DNA of 7,735 bases from contig JAUXDF010000139.1 in assembly GCA_030618505.1 (NCBI GenBank), positions 1 through 7,735 of the forward strand. The letters are read 5' to 3'. The DNA comes from Spongiibacteraceae bacterium (GTDB lineage: Bacteria; Pseudomonadota; Gammaproteobacteria; Pseudomonadales; PIVM01). The notes beneath the pieces were generated by a model. The model was not told the origin of the DNA, did no database searches, and saw only the letters and a program-made list of their open reading frames with translations. Below, piece by piece: positions 1 to 6,749 of the stretch (position 1 is its first letter; each line of letters starts with the position of its first letter). The position numbers and the translations under genes were made by a program.

Positions 1-543
1 TTTGAATTTGAAATTCTGCTTAATCAACCCTCGATGGAACGCCTGGTTAATCCCTACGCTCAAAACCTGAAAAAGCTGGGTATTAATGTTTCCGTCAGAG
101 TGATTGACACCTCACAATATATCAATCGTTTTCGGTCTTTTGATTTTGACATGCTGGTTCATGGTATCGGCCAATCTATGTCCCCCGGTAATGAACAGCT
201 CGATTTTTGGGGCTCTGCCTCTGCTGATAGAAAAGGCGGACGCAATGTCTTTGGCATTAAAGACCCTGCCATCGATGCGCTGATACAACTTGTGATTGAG
301 GCACCGAACCGCGAAGAACTGGTTATTCGCACCCGCGCCCTTGACCGCGTACTGCTGCATCAGTACTTAATAATTCCCCATTTCCACACATCCAGTCATC
401 GTATTGCTTATTGGGACAAATTTGGCAGGCCTGATATTGCGCCTCCCTATGATGGCAACCACTTTGCCACTTTTATGACCTGGTGGGTTGCACCGGATAA
501 AGAGCAGACTTTGGCGAAGAAAAAAGGGCGTTCCAAAAACTGA
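1..543 (+). CDS. yejA: Peptide ABC transporter periplasmic binding protein, YejA-like (3' part)
   Basis: This is the C-terminal 180 residues of an extracellular solute-binding protein of family 5; the reading frame is open from base 1, so the gene begins upstream of the window. In this family the protein binds oligopeptides or peptide-like compounds in the periplasm and delivers them to the YejBE channel. Visible family hallmarks are the stretches DTSQYINR, SPGNEQLDFWGSA, GIKDPAIDALI, REELVIRTRALDRVLL and AYWDKFGRP, which I recognise as typical of YejA rather than OppA or DppA. Directly downstream are yejB, yejE and yejF, which supports the assignment. After the usual terminal tryptophan pair (MTWW) there is an extra tail of about 20 residues rich in lysine and arginine, ending GRSKN. 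The signal peptide and N-terminal lobe lie outside the window. The family call is firm; the actual substrate is unknown. Confidence 0.93.
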   Translation, partial: FEFEILLNQPSMERLVNPYAQNLKKLGINVSVRVIDTSQYINRFRSFDFDMLVHGIGQSMSPGNEQLDFWGSASADRKGGRNVFGIKDPAIDALIQLVIEAPNREELVIRTRALDRVLLHQYLIIPHFHTSSHRIAYWDKFGRPDIAPPYDGNHFATFMTWWVAPDKEQTLAKKKGRSKN

Positions 544-544
544 T

Positions 545-1618
545 ATGGCCAGTTATATCTTGCGACGCCTGCTACTGATTATTCCTACCCTGCTGGGTAT
601 TATGGTAGTCAATTTTCTTATTGTACAAGCTGCCCCTGGAGGGCCGGTAGAACAAATGCTGGCAAAACTTCAGGGCCACGATGTCAGTGCCACCGTTCGC
701 ATCAGTGGCTCAAGCAGTGATGTGGCAACCCAAGGAGAATCGCGAGGCAGGCAGGGGCTGGACCCCGAGTTGGTACGTAAAATCGAAATAATGTACGGTT
801 TTGATAAACCCGCCCACCAACGATTGTTTGATATGCTGGTAAATTATTCACGCTTTGATTTTGGCGACAGTTTTTTTCGTAATGCTTCGGTAATAGATCT
901 TATCAAGGAAAAAATGCCTGTTTCCTTGTCGCTGGGTATTTGGAGCACCTTGATTATTTATTTGATATCTATTCCCCTGGGTATTAAAAAAGCCGTTAGT
1001 CACGGCAGTCGCTTTGATCTGTGGAGCAGTGCGATGATTATCATCAGCTATGCAATCCCGGGTTTTCTGTTTGCGATTATCCTGATTGTGCTATTTGCCG
1101 GTGGCAGCTACTTTGATCTCTTCCCCCTGCGAGGTTTGACCTCCGCTGATTTTGCCGAGCTTTCTACAATAGAAAAAATATTCGATTATTTCTGGCATCT
1201 GGCACTACCGCTGACCGCCTATACCATCGGTGGTTTTGCTACTCTAACTATGCTAACAAAGAACTCTTTCCTTGATGAAATAAATAAACAGTATGTCATC
1301 ACCGCCAGAGCAAAGGGGCTGGAAGAAAAGCAGGTTTTATACGGCCATGTTTTTCGAAACGGCATGCTGATAATTATTGCCGGTTTTCCCAGCGCATTTC
1401 TCAGTATGTTTTTTACCGGCTCAATGCTAATTGAAGTCATTTTTTCTCTGGATGGTTTAGGCTTACTGGGTTTTGAAGCTGCGATTAATCGAGATTACCC
1501 GGTGCTGTTTGGCACCTTGTTTATCTTTACCCTGATGGGGCTGATTATGAAATTAATCAGTGACCTGGTTTATATTCTGGTTGATCCCAGAATAGATTTC
1601 GAAAGTAGGGATGTATGA
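545..1618 (+). CDS. yejB: Peptide ABC transporter inner-membrane permease YejB
   Basis: This 357-residue protein is one of the two channel subunits of the Yej importer; the E. coli homologue is about 364 residues. The N-terminus (MASYILRRLLLIIPTLLG) is the characteristic first membrane helix, followed by the family motif APGGPVEQ at about 30-37. A variable Ser/Gly-rich periplasmic segment (about 43-70) precedes the conserved YGFDKP and FDFGDS. Further membrane helices lie at about 129-147, 162-185, 219-239, 272-296 and 320-346. The EAA loop that docks on the ATPase lies at about 244-272, with TARAKG at 253-258, and the C-terminus ends VDPRIDFESRDV as in other YejB proteins. I chose the ATG one base after the yejA stop because it gives the conserved N-terminus; an upstream in-frame ATG at 488 would add 19 charged residues and overlap yejA. 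The stop overlaps the yejE start by four bases. Confidence 0.95.
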   Translation: MASYILRRLLLIIPTLLGIMVVNFLIVQAAPGGPVEQMLAKLQGHDVSATVRISGSSSDVATQGESRGRQGLDPELVRKIEIMYGFDKPAHQRLFDMLVNYSRFDFGDSFFRNASVIDLIKEKMPVSLSLGIWSTLIIYLISIPLGIKKAVSHGSRFDLWSSAMIIISYAIPGFLFAIILIVLFAGGSYFDLFPLRGLTSADFAELSTIEKIFDYFWHLALPLTAYTIGGFATLTMLTKNSFLDEINKQYVITARAKGLEEKQVLYGHVFRNGMLIIIAGFPSAFLSMFFTGSMLIEVIFSLDGLGLLGFEAAINRDYPVLFGTLFIFTLMGLIMKLISDLVYILVDPRIDFESRDV

Positions 1619-2637
1619 AGCTTAGCCCGATCAATCAGCGTCGACTGGCAGTCTTCAAAGCACACAAACGAGCATTTTGGAGTCTCGTCCTCTTTATGCT
1701 GCTTTTTACCATAACGCTTTTTGCTGAATTTATTGCCAACAACAAACCCATTATTGCTCTCTACGACAACAGCCTGTACTTTCCGGTCGTTAACACCTAC
1801 CCGGAAACTATGTTTGGTGGAGATTTTGAAACCGAGGCCGATTATCGCGACCCCTACGTAATCGAATTAATCCAAGCCAGGGGTTGGCTACTATGGCCAC
1901 CGATCCCCTATAGCTATAACACCCACATTACGGGTCTTGATGTCCCGGCCCCCTCCGCCCCCACTACCGCTAACTGGCTGGGTACCGACGATCAAGCCCG
2001 TGATGTCGCAGCCAGAGTTATTTACGGCTTTCGTATTTCTGTTTTATTTGCTCTGGCACTCACCTTTGCCAGCTCGATTATTGGTATCTGTGTTGGTGCC
2101 ATACAGGGTTACTATGGCGGAAAAATTGACTTGTTCGGCCAGCGTTTTCTTGAAATTTGGGGAGGCCTGCCAGTGCTTTATCTCCTCATTATTCTCTCGG
2201 CACTGGTCACTCCCAATATTTGGTGGTTGCTGGGTATTATGCTGCTGTTTAGCTGGACGCAATTGGTTGATGTGGTACGAGCTGAATTCTTAAAGGGACG
2301 AAATCTTGAATATGTACGAGCAGCCAGAGCAATGGGCGTTAGCAACAGTGTTATTATGTTTCGCCATATTCTACCCAATGCCATGGTCGCCTCCCTAACC
2401 TATATGCCATTTTTATTGACCGGTGCCATCACCACCCTTACCTCTCTGGATTTTCTGGGCTTTGGGCTGCCTGCAGGCTCTGCCTCACTGGGTGAATTAG
2501 TACAACAAGGAAAATCCAATATTCACGCACCCTGGCTTGGCATCTCCGCCTTTGCAGTATTGTCAGTAATGCTCACACTATTGGTTTTTATTGGTGAAGG
2601 CGTCAGGGATGCGCTCGATCCCAGGCTGGTGAAATAG
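1615..2637 (+). CDS. yejE: Peptide ABC transporter inner-membrane permease YejE
   Basis: This 340-residue protein is the second channel subunit, almost the same length as E. coli YejE (about 341). It starts with the family-typical LSPINQRR, then a first membrane helix at about 22-41 and the motif AEFIANNKP. A large periplasmic segment (about 42-135) contains YFPV, GGDFETEADYRDP and the permease motif NWLGTD at 120-125. Four to five more helices follow, roughly at 140-163, 185-198, 202-216, 258-275 and 308-328. The EAA loop spans about 224-257, with YVRAARAMGVS in its centre, and LDFLGFGLP (279-286) is the usual dipeptide-permease motif. The start codon shares ATGA with the yejB stop, and a Shine-Dalgarno-like AGTAGGG lies just upstream at 1604-1610. 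It pairs with YejB to form the transmembrane heterodimer. Confidence 0.95.
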   Translation: MKLSPINQRRLAVFKAHKRAFWSLVLFMLLFTITLFAEFIANNKPIIALYDNSLYFPVVNTYPETMFGGDFETEADYRDPYVIELIQARGWLLWPPIPYSYNTHITGLDVPAPSAPTTANWLGTDDQARDVAARVIYGFRISVLFALALTFASSIIGICVGAIQGYYGGKIDLFGQRFLEIWGGLPVLYLLIILSALVTPNIWWLLGIMLLFSWTQLVDVVRAEFLKGRNLEYVRAARAMGVSNSVIMFRHILPNAMVASLTYMPFLLTGAITTLTSLDFLGFGLPAGSASLGELVQQGKSNIHAPWLGISAFAVLSVMLTLLVFIGEGVRDALDPRLVK

Positions 2638-2638
2638 C

Positions 2639-4240
2639 ATGAGTAAACAAGCGATACTTTGCGTCAAAGAATTATCCACCTACTTCAAACAGGGGGACAC
2701 TCTGACCGAGGCGGTCAAAAAGGTTTCCTTTGAGATCAAGCATGGCGAAACTCTGGCTTTAGTCGGTGAAAGTGGTTCAGGAAAATCTGTTATTGCCCAC
2801 AGCATTTTGCGTTTACTGCCCTACCCGATCGCTTTTCACCCCAGTGGCAGTGTCAGTTTTCAAGGTGAAGATCTGCTTGGAAAAACCGAAAAAGCAATGC
2901 AGAAAATGCGTGGCGCTGGTATCAGCATGATCTTTCAAGAGCCAATGACTGCACTTAACCCTTTACACACCGTAGAAAAGCAAATCGGCGAAATGATAAT
3001 GCTTCACCAGGGACTTCAGGGTGAAGCACTTAAGGGAAAAGTATTAGAGTTACTTGATACGGTTCACATTGCAGAGCCACAGCAGAAACTATCTGCTTAT
3101 CCTCACGAACTCTCCGGTGGCCAGCGCCAACGGGTAATGATTGCAATGGCTATTGCCAACGAACCAAAACTTCTCATAGCAGATGAACCAACCACTGCCC
3201 TGGATGTTACCGTGCAGGCTCAAATACTGGAATTAATTAAGGAACTCCAACAGAAACTTAATATGTCAGTGCTGTTAATCACCCATGATCTTGGTGTGGT
3301 GCGTAAATATGCCGATCGGGTGGTTGTAATGCATAAGGGAGAGCTTATCGAGAGTCAGGCTACCGAAGCATTGTTCGAGAGCCCCAAAGAAAGTTACACC
3401 AAAGCCCTATTAGCTGCGGAACCCAGTGGAAAACCTGTTGAGCTAAGCACGGATATATCTCACGATACATTCTTAAGCACCAAGGGTCTGGCGGTAAAGT
3501 TTATCCTTAAGAAAAGTTTCCTGAAACGAAACACGGTTTACATGGATGCCGTAAAGGATGCATCGATTACTGTTCCCCCCGGGACGACACTGGGAATCGT
3601 CGGTGAAAGCGGCTCAGGAAAAACCACACTAGCACTGGCGATACTGAGACTGATATCTTCCCAGGGCGAGATTAACTATGATGGCAAGGCCATAGAAAAG
3701 CTGGCGCAAAAGCAGTTACGCCCACTGCGTCAATCGATGCAAATTGTCTTTCAGGATCCCTTTGGCAGTTTAAGCCCACGAATGAGTGTTGCCGAAATTA
3801 TTAGTGAGGGTTTGCAAGTTCACTATAAATTATCAAAGCAGGAAATTGCAGACCGTGTTATTTCGGTTTTAACCGAAGTTGGGCTTGACCCGAATATTCG
3901 TCATCGTTATCCCCACGAATTTTCTGGAGGTCAGCGACAAAGAATTGCAATTGCCCGCGCTGTTGTACTCAAACCCCGCTTAATCATTCTCGATGAACCA
4001 ACTTCAGCCCTGGATCGATCCGTACAGGCTCAGGTGCTTGAGCTGTTAAAAAAGCTGCAAAAAGACAGGGGTTTAACCTATCTGTTTATCAGTCATGATC
4101 TTAAAGTAGTCAAAACTATCAGCCATAATCTAATTGTGATGAAGTCCGGGGAAATTGTCGAATCAGGGCCAGCTGATAAGGTTTTTGAAAACCCACAACA
4201 AGCCTACACAAAAAAATTAATGCATGCGGCATTTTACTGA
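2639..4240 (+). CDS. yejF: Peptide ABC transporter ATPase with two nucleotide-binding domains, YejF
   Basis: This 533-residue cytoplasmic protein holds both ATPase domains of the importer in one chain, as in E. coli YejF (about 529 residues); Opp and Dpp systems use two separate proteins. Domain 1 has Walker A GESGSGKS (43-50), Q-loop Gln100, signature LSGGQ (158-162), Walker B ending in Asp182-Glu183 and switch His216. Domain 2 has Walker A GESGSGKT (322-329), Q-loop Gln372, a slightly altered signature FSGGQ (428-432), Walker B Asp452-Glu453 and switch His486. All residues needed for ATP hydrolysis are therefore present in both halves, so it looks functional. A linker of about 25 residues near 258-282 joins the halves. 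The ATG is one base after the yejE stop, which implies coupled translation. It would energise peptide uptake through YejB and YejE. Confidence 0.96.
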   Translation: MSKQAILCVKELSTYFKQGDTLTEAVKKVSFEIKHGETLALVGESGSGKSVIAHSILRLLPYPIAFHPSGSVSFQGEDLLGKTEKAMQKMRGAGISMIFQEPMTALNPLHTVEKQIGEMIMLHQGLQGEALKGKVLELLDTVHIAEPQQKLSAYPHELSGGQRQRVMIAMAIANEPKLLIADEPTTALDVTVQAQILELIKELQQKLNMSVLLITHDLGVVRKYADRVVVMHKGELIESQATEALFESPKESYTKALLAAEPSGKPVELSTDISHDTFLSTKGLAVKFILKKSFLKRNTVYMDAVKDASITVPPGTTLGIVGESGSGKTTLALAILRLISSQGEINYDGKAIEKLAQKQLRPLRQSMQIVFQDPFGSLSPRMSVAEIISEGLQVHYKLSKQEIADRVISVLTEVGLDPNIRHRYPHEFSGGQRQRIAIARAVVLKPRLIILDEPTSALDRSVQAQVLELLKKLQKDRGLTYLFISHDLKVVKTISHNLIVMKSGEIVESGPADKVFENPQQAYTKKLMHAAFY

Positions 4241-4261
4241 TATAAACAAGCAGATTCCTTA

Positions 4262-5308
4262 ATGAGCAATAAATCGGTTCCTGTATCACTGGCAATTTCC
4301 ATCCTCAAAGTAGTTGAGGCACAGGGTTATAATGTTGATCAGGTACTCAAATCAGTTGGTCTCGATTTTAACCCCCTAAACAGCGATGAAGAACAGACTA
4401 TTTCTGCAGAACTTTACAACCGTTTATACAGTCGTGTTATCTGGCTGCTACAGGATGAGTCCTTTGGCCTGAACATGAAGCAAAAAATTCCTGCCGGAAG
4501 TTTTCGAATCATGTGCATGTGCATTATTCACTGTTCCAACCTGGAACAGGCTATTATCAGAGCCAGTGAATTCATGGAGTTCTGTGGCAGTTTGGCAGGC
4601 CTGCCGCCGCTATTATTAAAGCCCATTTCCTATCAGTCGGATGGTATAGCAATCAGCCACTTGCCTGGTGATCGCGACCTATTTGCGACCGAACAGAATG
4701 ATCGAATAAAAAATGCAGCACACCTGATATCCATGTGGCGACGCTTTTGCAGCTGGCTTATTGGTAAAGAGATTGAATTGCTAGAAGTTTGCTTTCAAGG
4801 GGATGAACCCGATAACACCCACCGATTGGATGAGCTGTTTAACTGCCCTCTTTCGTTTAATCAACGTTATAACGCCTTCAAATTCAAAGACAGCTATTTA
4901 AAAGCACCCTTAATCCATACTGAAGAATCGCTAAAAGAGTTTTTACGCTCCGCGCCTTATCAACTCACTTCAATTTACAAAGTGGATGATGGCAGTATGT
5001 TATTTAAGATGCGCGCTATTGTCGGTCAGGAAATCGGTAAAGGCTTTCCGTCGGTTACCGACATGGCCAGTCAACTAAACATATCCGTTCGCACATTAAG
5101 GCGAAGGCTTCTGGAAGAAAACAGCACCTATCAGCAGTTTAAAGACAACCTCCGGCGGGATGCGGCACTTAATTACTTGAATCGTCCTGAACTGAAAATC
5201 ATTGCTGTTTCGGCCTTGTTAGGATTTGATGAACCGAGTGCATTTCACCGTTCTTTTAAAAAATGGACGGGATTGACGCCGGGTGAATACCGGCAACAGC
5301 TGGTGTGA
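4262..5308 (+). CDS. AraC-family transcriptional regulator with an arabinose-binding-like N-terminal domain
   Basis: This 348-residue protein has the layout of the large AraC subfamily with a ligand-sensing N-terminal domain (the Pfam Arabinose_bd type, PF12625), here about residues 20-210. The C-terminal DNA-binding region has two helix-turn-helix units. The first is about 264-285 (VTDMASQLNISVRTLRRRL) and the second about 312-334. The family signature follows as GFDEPSAFHRSFKKWTG (321-337) and LTPGEYR. The gene starts 21 bases after yejF on the same strand with no visible terminator between them, so it may be transcribed with the transporter; the spacer shows no strong ribosome-binding site. 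A regulator at this place is not part of the classical four-gene yej operon. It may control the operon or respond to an imported compound, but that is inference. The family call is sure; ligand and targets are unknown. Confidence 0.93.
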   Translation: MSNKSVPVSLAISILKVVEAQGYNVDQVLKSVGLDFNPLNSDEEQTISAELYNRLYSRVIWLLQDESFGLNMKQKIPAGSFRIMCMCIIHCSNLEQAIIRASEFMEFCGSLAGLPPLLLKPISYQSDGIAISHLPGDRDLFATEQNDRIKNAAHLISMWRRFCSWLIGKEIELLEVCFQGDEPDNTHRLDELFNCPLSFNQRYNAFKFKDSYLKAPLIHTEESLKEFLRSAPYQLTSIYKVDDGSMLFKMRAIVGQEIGKGFPSVTDMASQLNISVRTLRRRLLEENSTYQQFKDNLRRDAALNYLNRPELKIIAVSALLGFDEPSAFHRSFKKWTGLTPGEYRQQLV

Positions 5309-5338
5309 TGTTGGCTTCTATTCTCTAAACAGGCGATT

Positions 5339-5395
5339 GTAGGGTGCGGCCTCCGCACCTATATTGAGCTCAGCGGTGCGGGGGCCGCACCCTAC
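5339..5395. repeat. 57-bp nested palindrome (REP- or MITE-like double hairpin)
   Basis: The outer arms at 5339-5359 and 5375-5395 pair over 21 positions, with a single T-G wobble (5352 with 5382), around a 15-base centre. Each arm is also a small perfect hairpin of its own: GGTGCGG/CCGCACC with three-base loops at 5343-5359 and 5375-5391. The centre contains the 8-bp palindrome TGAGCTCA (5365-5372). The ends are GTAGGGTGCGG and its exact complement. The element is far richer in G and C than its AT-rich flanks. The design matches paired REP or small MITE elements, which are usually found between genes; I recall similar GTAGGGTGCG-ended palindromes from many proteobacteria but could not search. 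No clear target-site duplication flanks it. Lying between the araC-type gene and rlmG, it could also stall transcription, although no T-run follows either side. Confidence 0.8.
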
Positions 5396-5414
5396 GGAAT
5401 ATTATCCCTAATGT

Positions 5415-5445
5415 TTGATCGGTAATTTACATAATTTCATATATT
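5415..5445 (+). promoter_or_regulatory. Possible sigma-70 promoter for rlmG
   Basis: A -35-like TTGATC (5415-5420, four of six consensus bases) and a -10-like TATATT (5440-5445, five of six) are separated by 19 bases, slightly longer than ideal. They lie in the AT-rich stretch between the palindrome and rlmG and would give a leader of about 60 bases. Some promoter is expected here because the palindrome and a 203-base gap separate rlmG from the upstream operon. Weaker -10-like TTTAAT sequences occur at 5456 and 5473, so the exact start is uncertain. Confidence 0.3.
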
Positions 5446-5511
5446 CCAGGCTTGCTTTAATACCCAGACTAGTTTAATTTTCTGCACCCTGTTTTCTATC
5501 GGATACCGCTG

Positions 5512-6654
5512 GTGAAAATTCAACTACACTGCCCCTTCGGCGATTATCAGCTGCAACGTTTCCCTCTGCAAGACAATGAGAACTTGCGTGCCTGGGACGC
5601 TGCGGATGAATATATTCTTGATCAGCTCCATGATGACGGGCTAGCGGGCATTTCCAGCGTAGTTATTTTTAACGACGCTTTTGGCGCCCTATCACTGGCC
5701 TTAAGCGCCTTAAAACCAACCGTCGTTTCCGACTCCTATCTCAGCCAAGAAAGCATAAAAGAGAACTTGCAGCACAACGGTATGGCTGTAAAGGATTTTC
5801 AGTTACAAGACTGTCTTTCCCCTATTGACGCGGCAAACGGGCAGATCAATTTGATTCTGCTAAAAGTACCGAAAAATCACTCGTTACTTGAATATCAACT
5901 CTCTGTCATTCAAAAAATTTCGTCACCTTCAACACGAATTATTGCCGCCGGGATGGCAAAATATATCAATAAATCCATGCTGGCGCTTTTTGAAAAAACT
6001 ATCGGACCTACGACCACCTCTCTAGCTAGAAAAAAAGCTCGACTGATCTTTCCTCAATATAAAGAACAAAACCAGGCATCTTATCAGCCGCTTTGTTACC
6101 AGGAAGAAAAATTTAATCTTAAGCTTATTAATCATGCTAATGTCTTCAGTCGACAAAAGCAGGATATCGGTGCACGGTTTTTTATCGAACATTTTCCTCA
6201 ACAACACCAGTGCCAGACCATTATTGATTTAGGTTGTGGTAATGGCGTACTGGGATTTGTTGCTGCAAAACTATACCCAACAGCTGATGTGGTATTTTGT
6301 GATGAGTCCTATTTTGCTTTGCAGTCAGCCAGAGAGGGGGCCGCGATCAACTTCGATGACGAGCAAATCAATCGGCATTTTACCTATCATATCGACGATG
6401 CCCTGAGTCACTACAAAGGCAGTAAGGCTGATTTAATTTTGTGCAATCCGCCGTTTCATCAACAACATGCCATCAGCGATCAAATTGCCTTGACTATGTT
6501 TAAACAGGCCGCAAAGCAACTCACTGAAGGTGGACACCTTTACGTCATTGGAAACCGGCATTTGGATTATCACACAAAACTGAAGCGGCATTTTAAGCAG
6601 GTAAAACTGATCGCCTCGGATCGAAAATTTATACTATTAAGGGCTAGCGGCTAA
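5512..6654 (+). CDS. rlmG: 23S rRNA (guanine-N2)-methyltransferase RlmG
   Basis: This 380-residue protein matches RlmG (formerly YgjO), which in E. coli is about 378 residues and uses S-adenosylmethionine to methylate N2 of G1835 in 23S rRNA. The N-terminal half (about 1-200) is the degenerate methyltransferase-like domain that helps bind RNA. It opens with the family-typical LQRFP and LRAWDAADEY. The C-terminal half is the catalytic Rossmann domain: IIDLGCGNG (237-245) binds the cofactor, NPPF (312-315) is the catalytic motif of N2-guanine and other exocyclic-amine methyltransferases, and HQQHAISDQIAL and NRHLDY (348-353) point to RlmG rather than RsmC. The start is the GTG at 5512; it gives the expected N-terminal length and there is no ATG before MKIQLH in this frame nearby. 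The ribosome-binding site is weak. It appears to be a single-gene unit unrelated to its neighbours. Confidence 0.92.
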   Translation: MKIQLHCPFGDYQLQRFPLQDNENLRAWDAADEYILDQLHDDGLAGISSVVIFNDAFGALSLALSALKPTVVSDSYLSQESIKENLQHNGMAVKDFQLQDCLSPIDAANGQINLILLKVPKNHSLLEYQLSVIQKISSPSTRIIAAGMAKYINKSMLALFEKTIGPTTTSLARKKARLIFPQYKEQNQASYQPLCYQEEKFNLKLINHANVFSRQKQDIGARFFIEHFPQQHQCQTIIDLGCGNGVLGFVAAKLYPTADVVFCDESYFALQSAREGAAINFDDEQINRHFTYHIDDALSHYKGSKADLILCNPPFHQQHAISDQIALTMFKQAAKQLTEGGHLYVIGNRHLDYHTKLKRHFKQVKLIASDRKFILLRASG

Positions 6655-6749
6655 AACATCAAGAAGCCAAAAAACAAGCTATAGCTCGGTATGGGCTAAT
6701 CCTGTAAGATACGACTCACATTTTTCCGGTACTCATCCAGAAGTATTTC
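6655..6749 (+). other. Short intergenic spacer between rlmG and the sialidase-like gene
   Basis: This 95-base AT-rich spacer holds no recognisable gene. It contains a perfect 10-bp palindrome, AGCTATAGCT, at 6677-6686 and a -10-like TAAGAT at 6705-6710, but no matching -35 hexamer at the right distance. A weak AGAAG ribosome-binding sequence lies about seven bases before the ATG at 6750. I see no rho-independent terminator for rlmG, so read-through into the next gene is possible. Confidence 0.5.

Noticed and set aside
428..436. The yej region as a dedicated microcin or antibiotic uptake locus
   Set aside because: YejABEF imports microcin C in E. coli, but that is a side use of a general peptide importer; no biosynthesis, immunity or peptidase gene is visible here to support a special role.
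488..544. Upstream in-frame ATG that would extend YejB by 19 residues
   Set aside because: The extension is highly charged (HRIKSRLWRRKKG), overlaps yejA, and would precede the conserved N-terminal helix of YejB; the ATG at 545 fits the family length and directly follows the yejA stop.
1937..2293. Frame of 118 codons inside yejE on the + strand
   Set aside because: It lies wholly within the well-supported yejE gene in another frame, has a proline-run start and cysteine-rich content with no recognisable domain.
5339..5395. The palindrome as a rho-independent terminator
   Set aside because: The stem is strong enough, but neither side is followed by a run of T; the downstream bases are GGAATATT. 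The nested two-hairpin form fits a repeat element better.
6022..6207. Reverse-strand frame of 61 codons
   Set aside because: It is antisense to the middle of rlmG and its composition reflects AT-rich codons read backwards, with no motif or ribosome-binding site.
6677..6686. AGCTATAGCT palindrome as an operator
   Set aside because: Ten-base palindromes in AT-rich DNA arise often by chance, and no second copy or clear promoter lies next to it.
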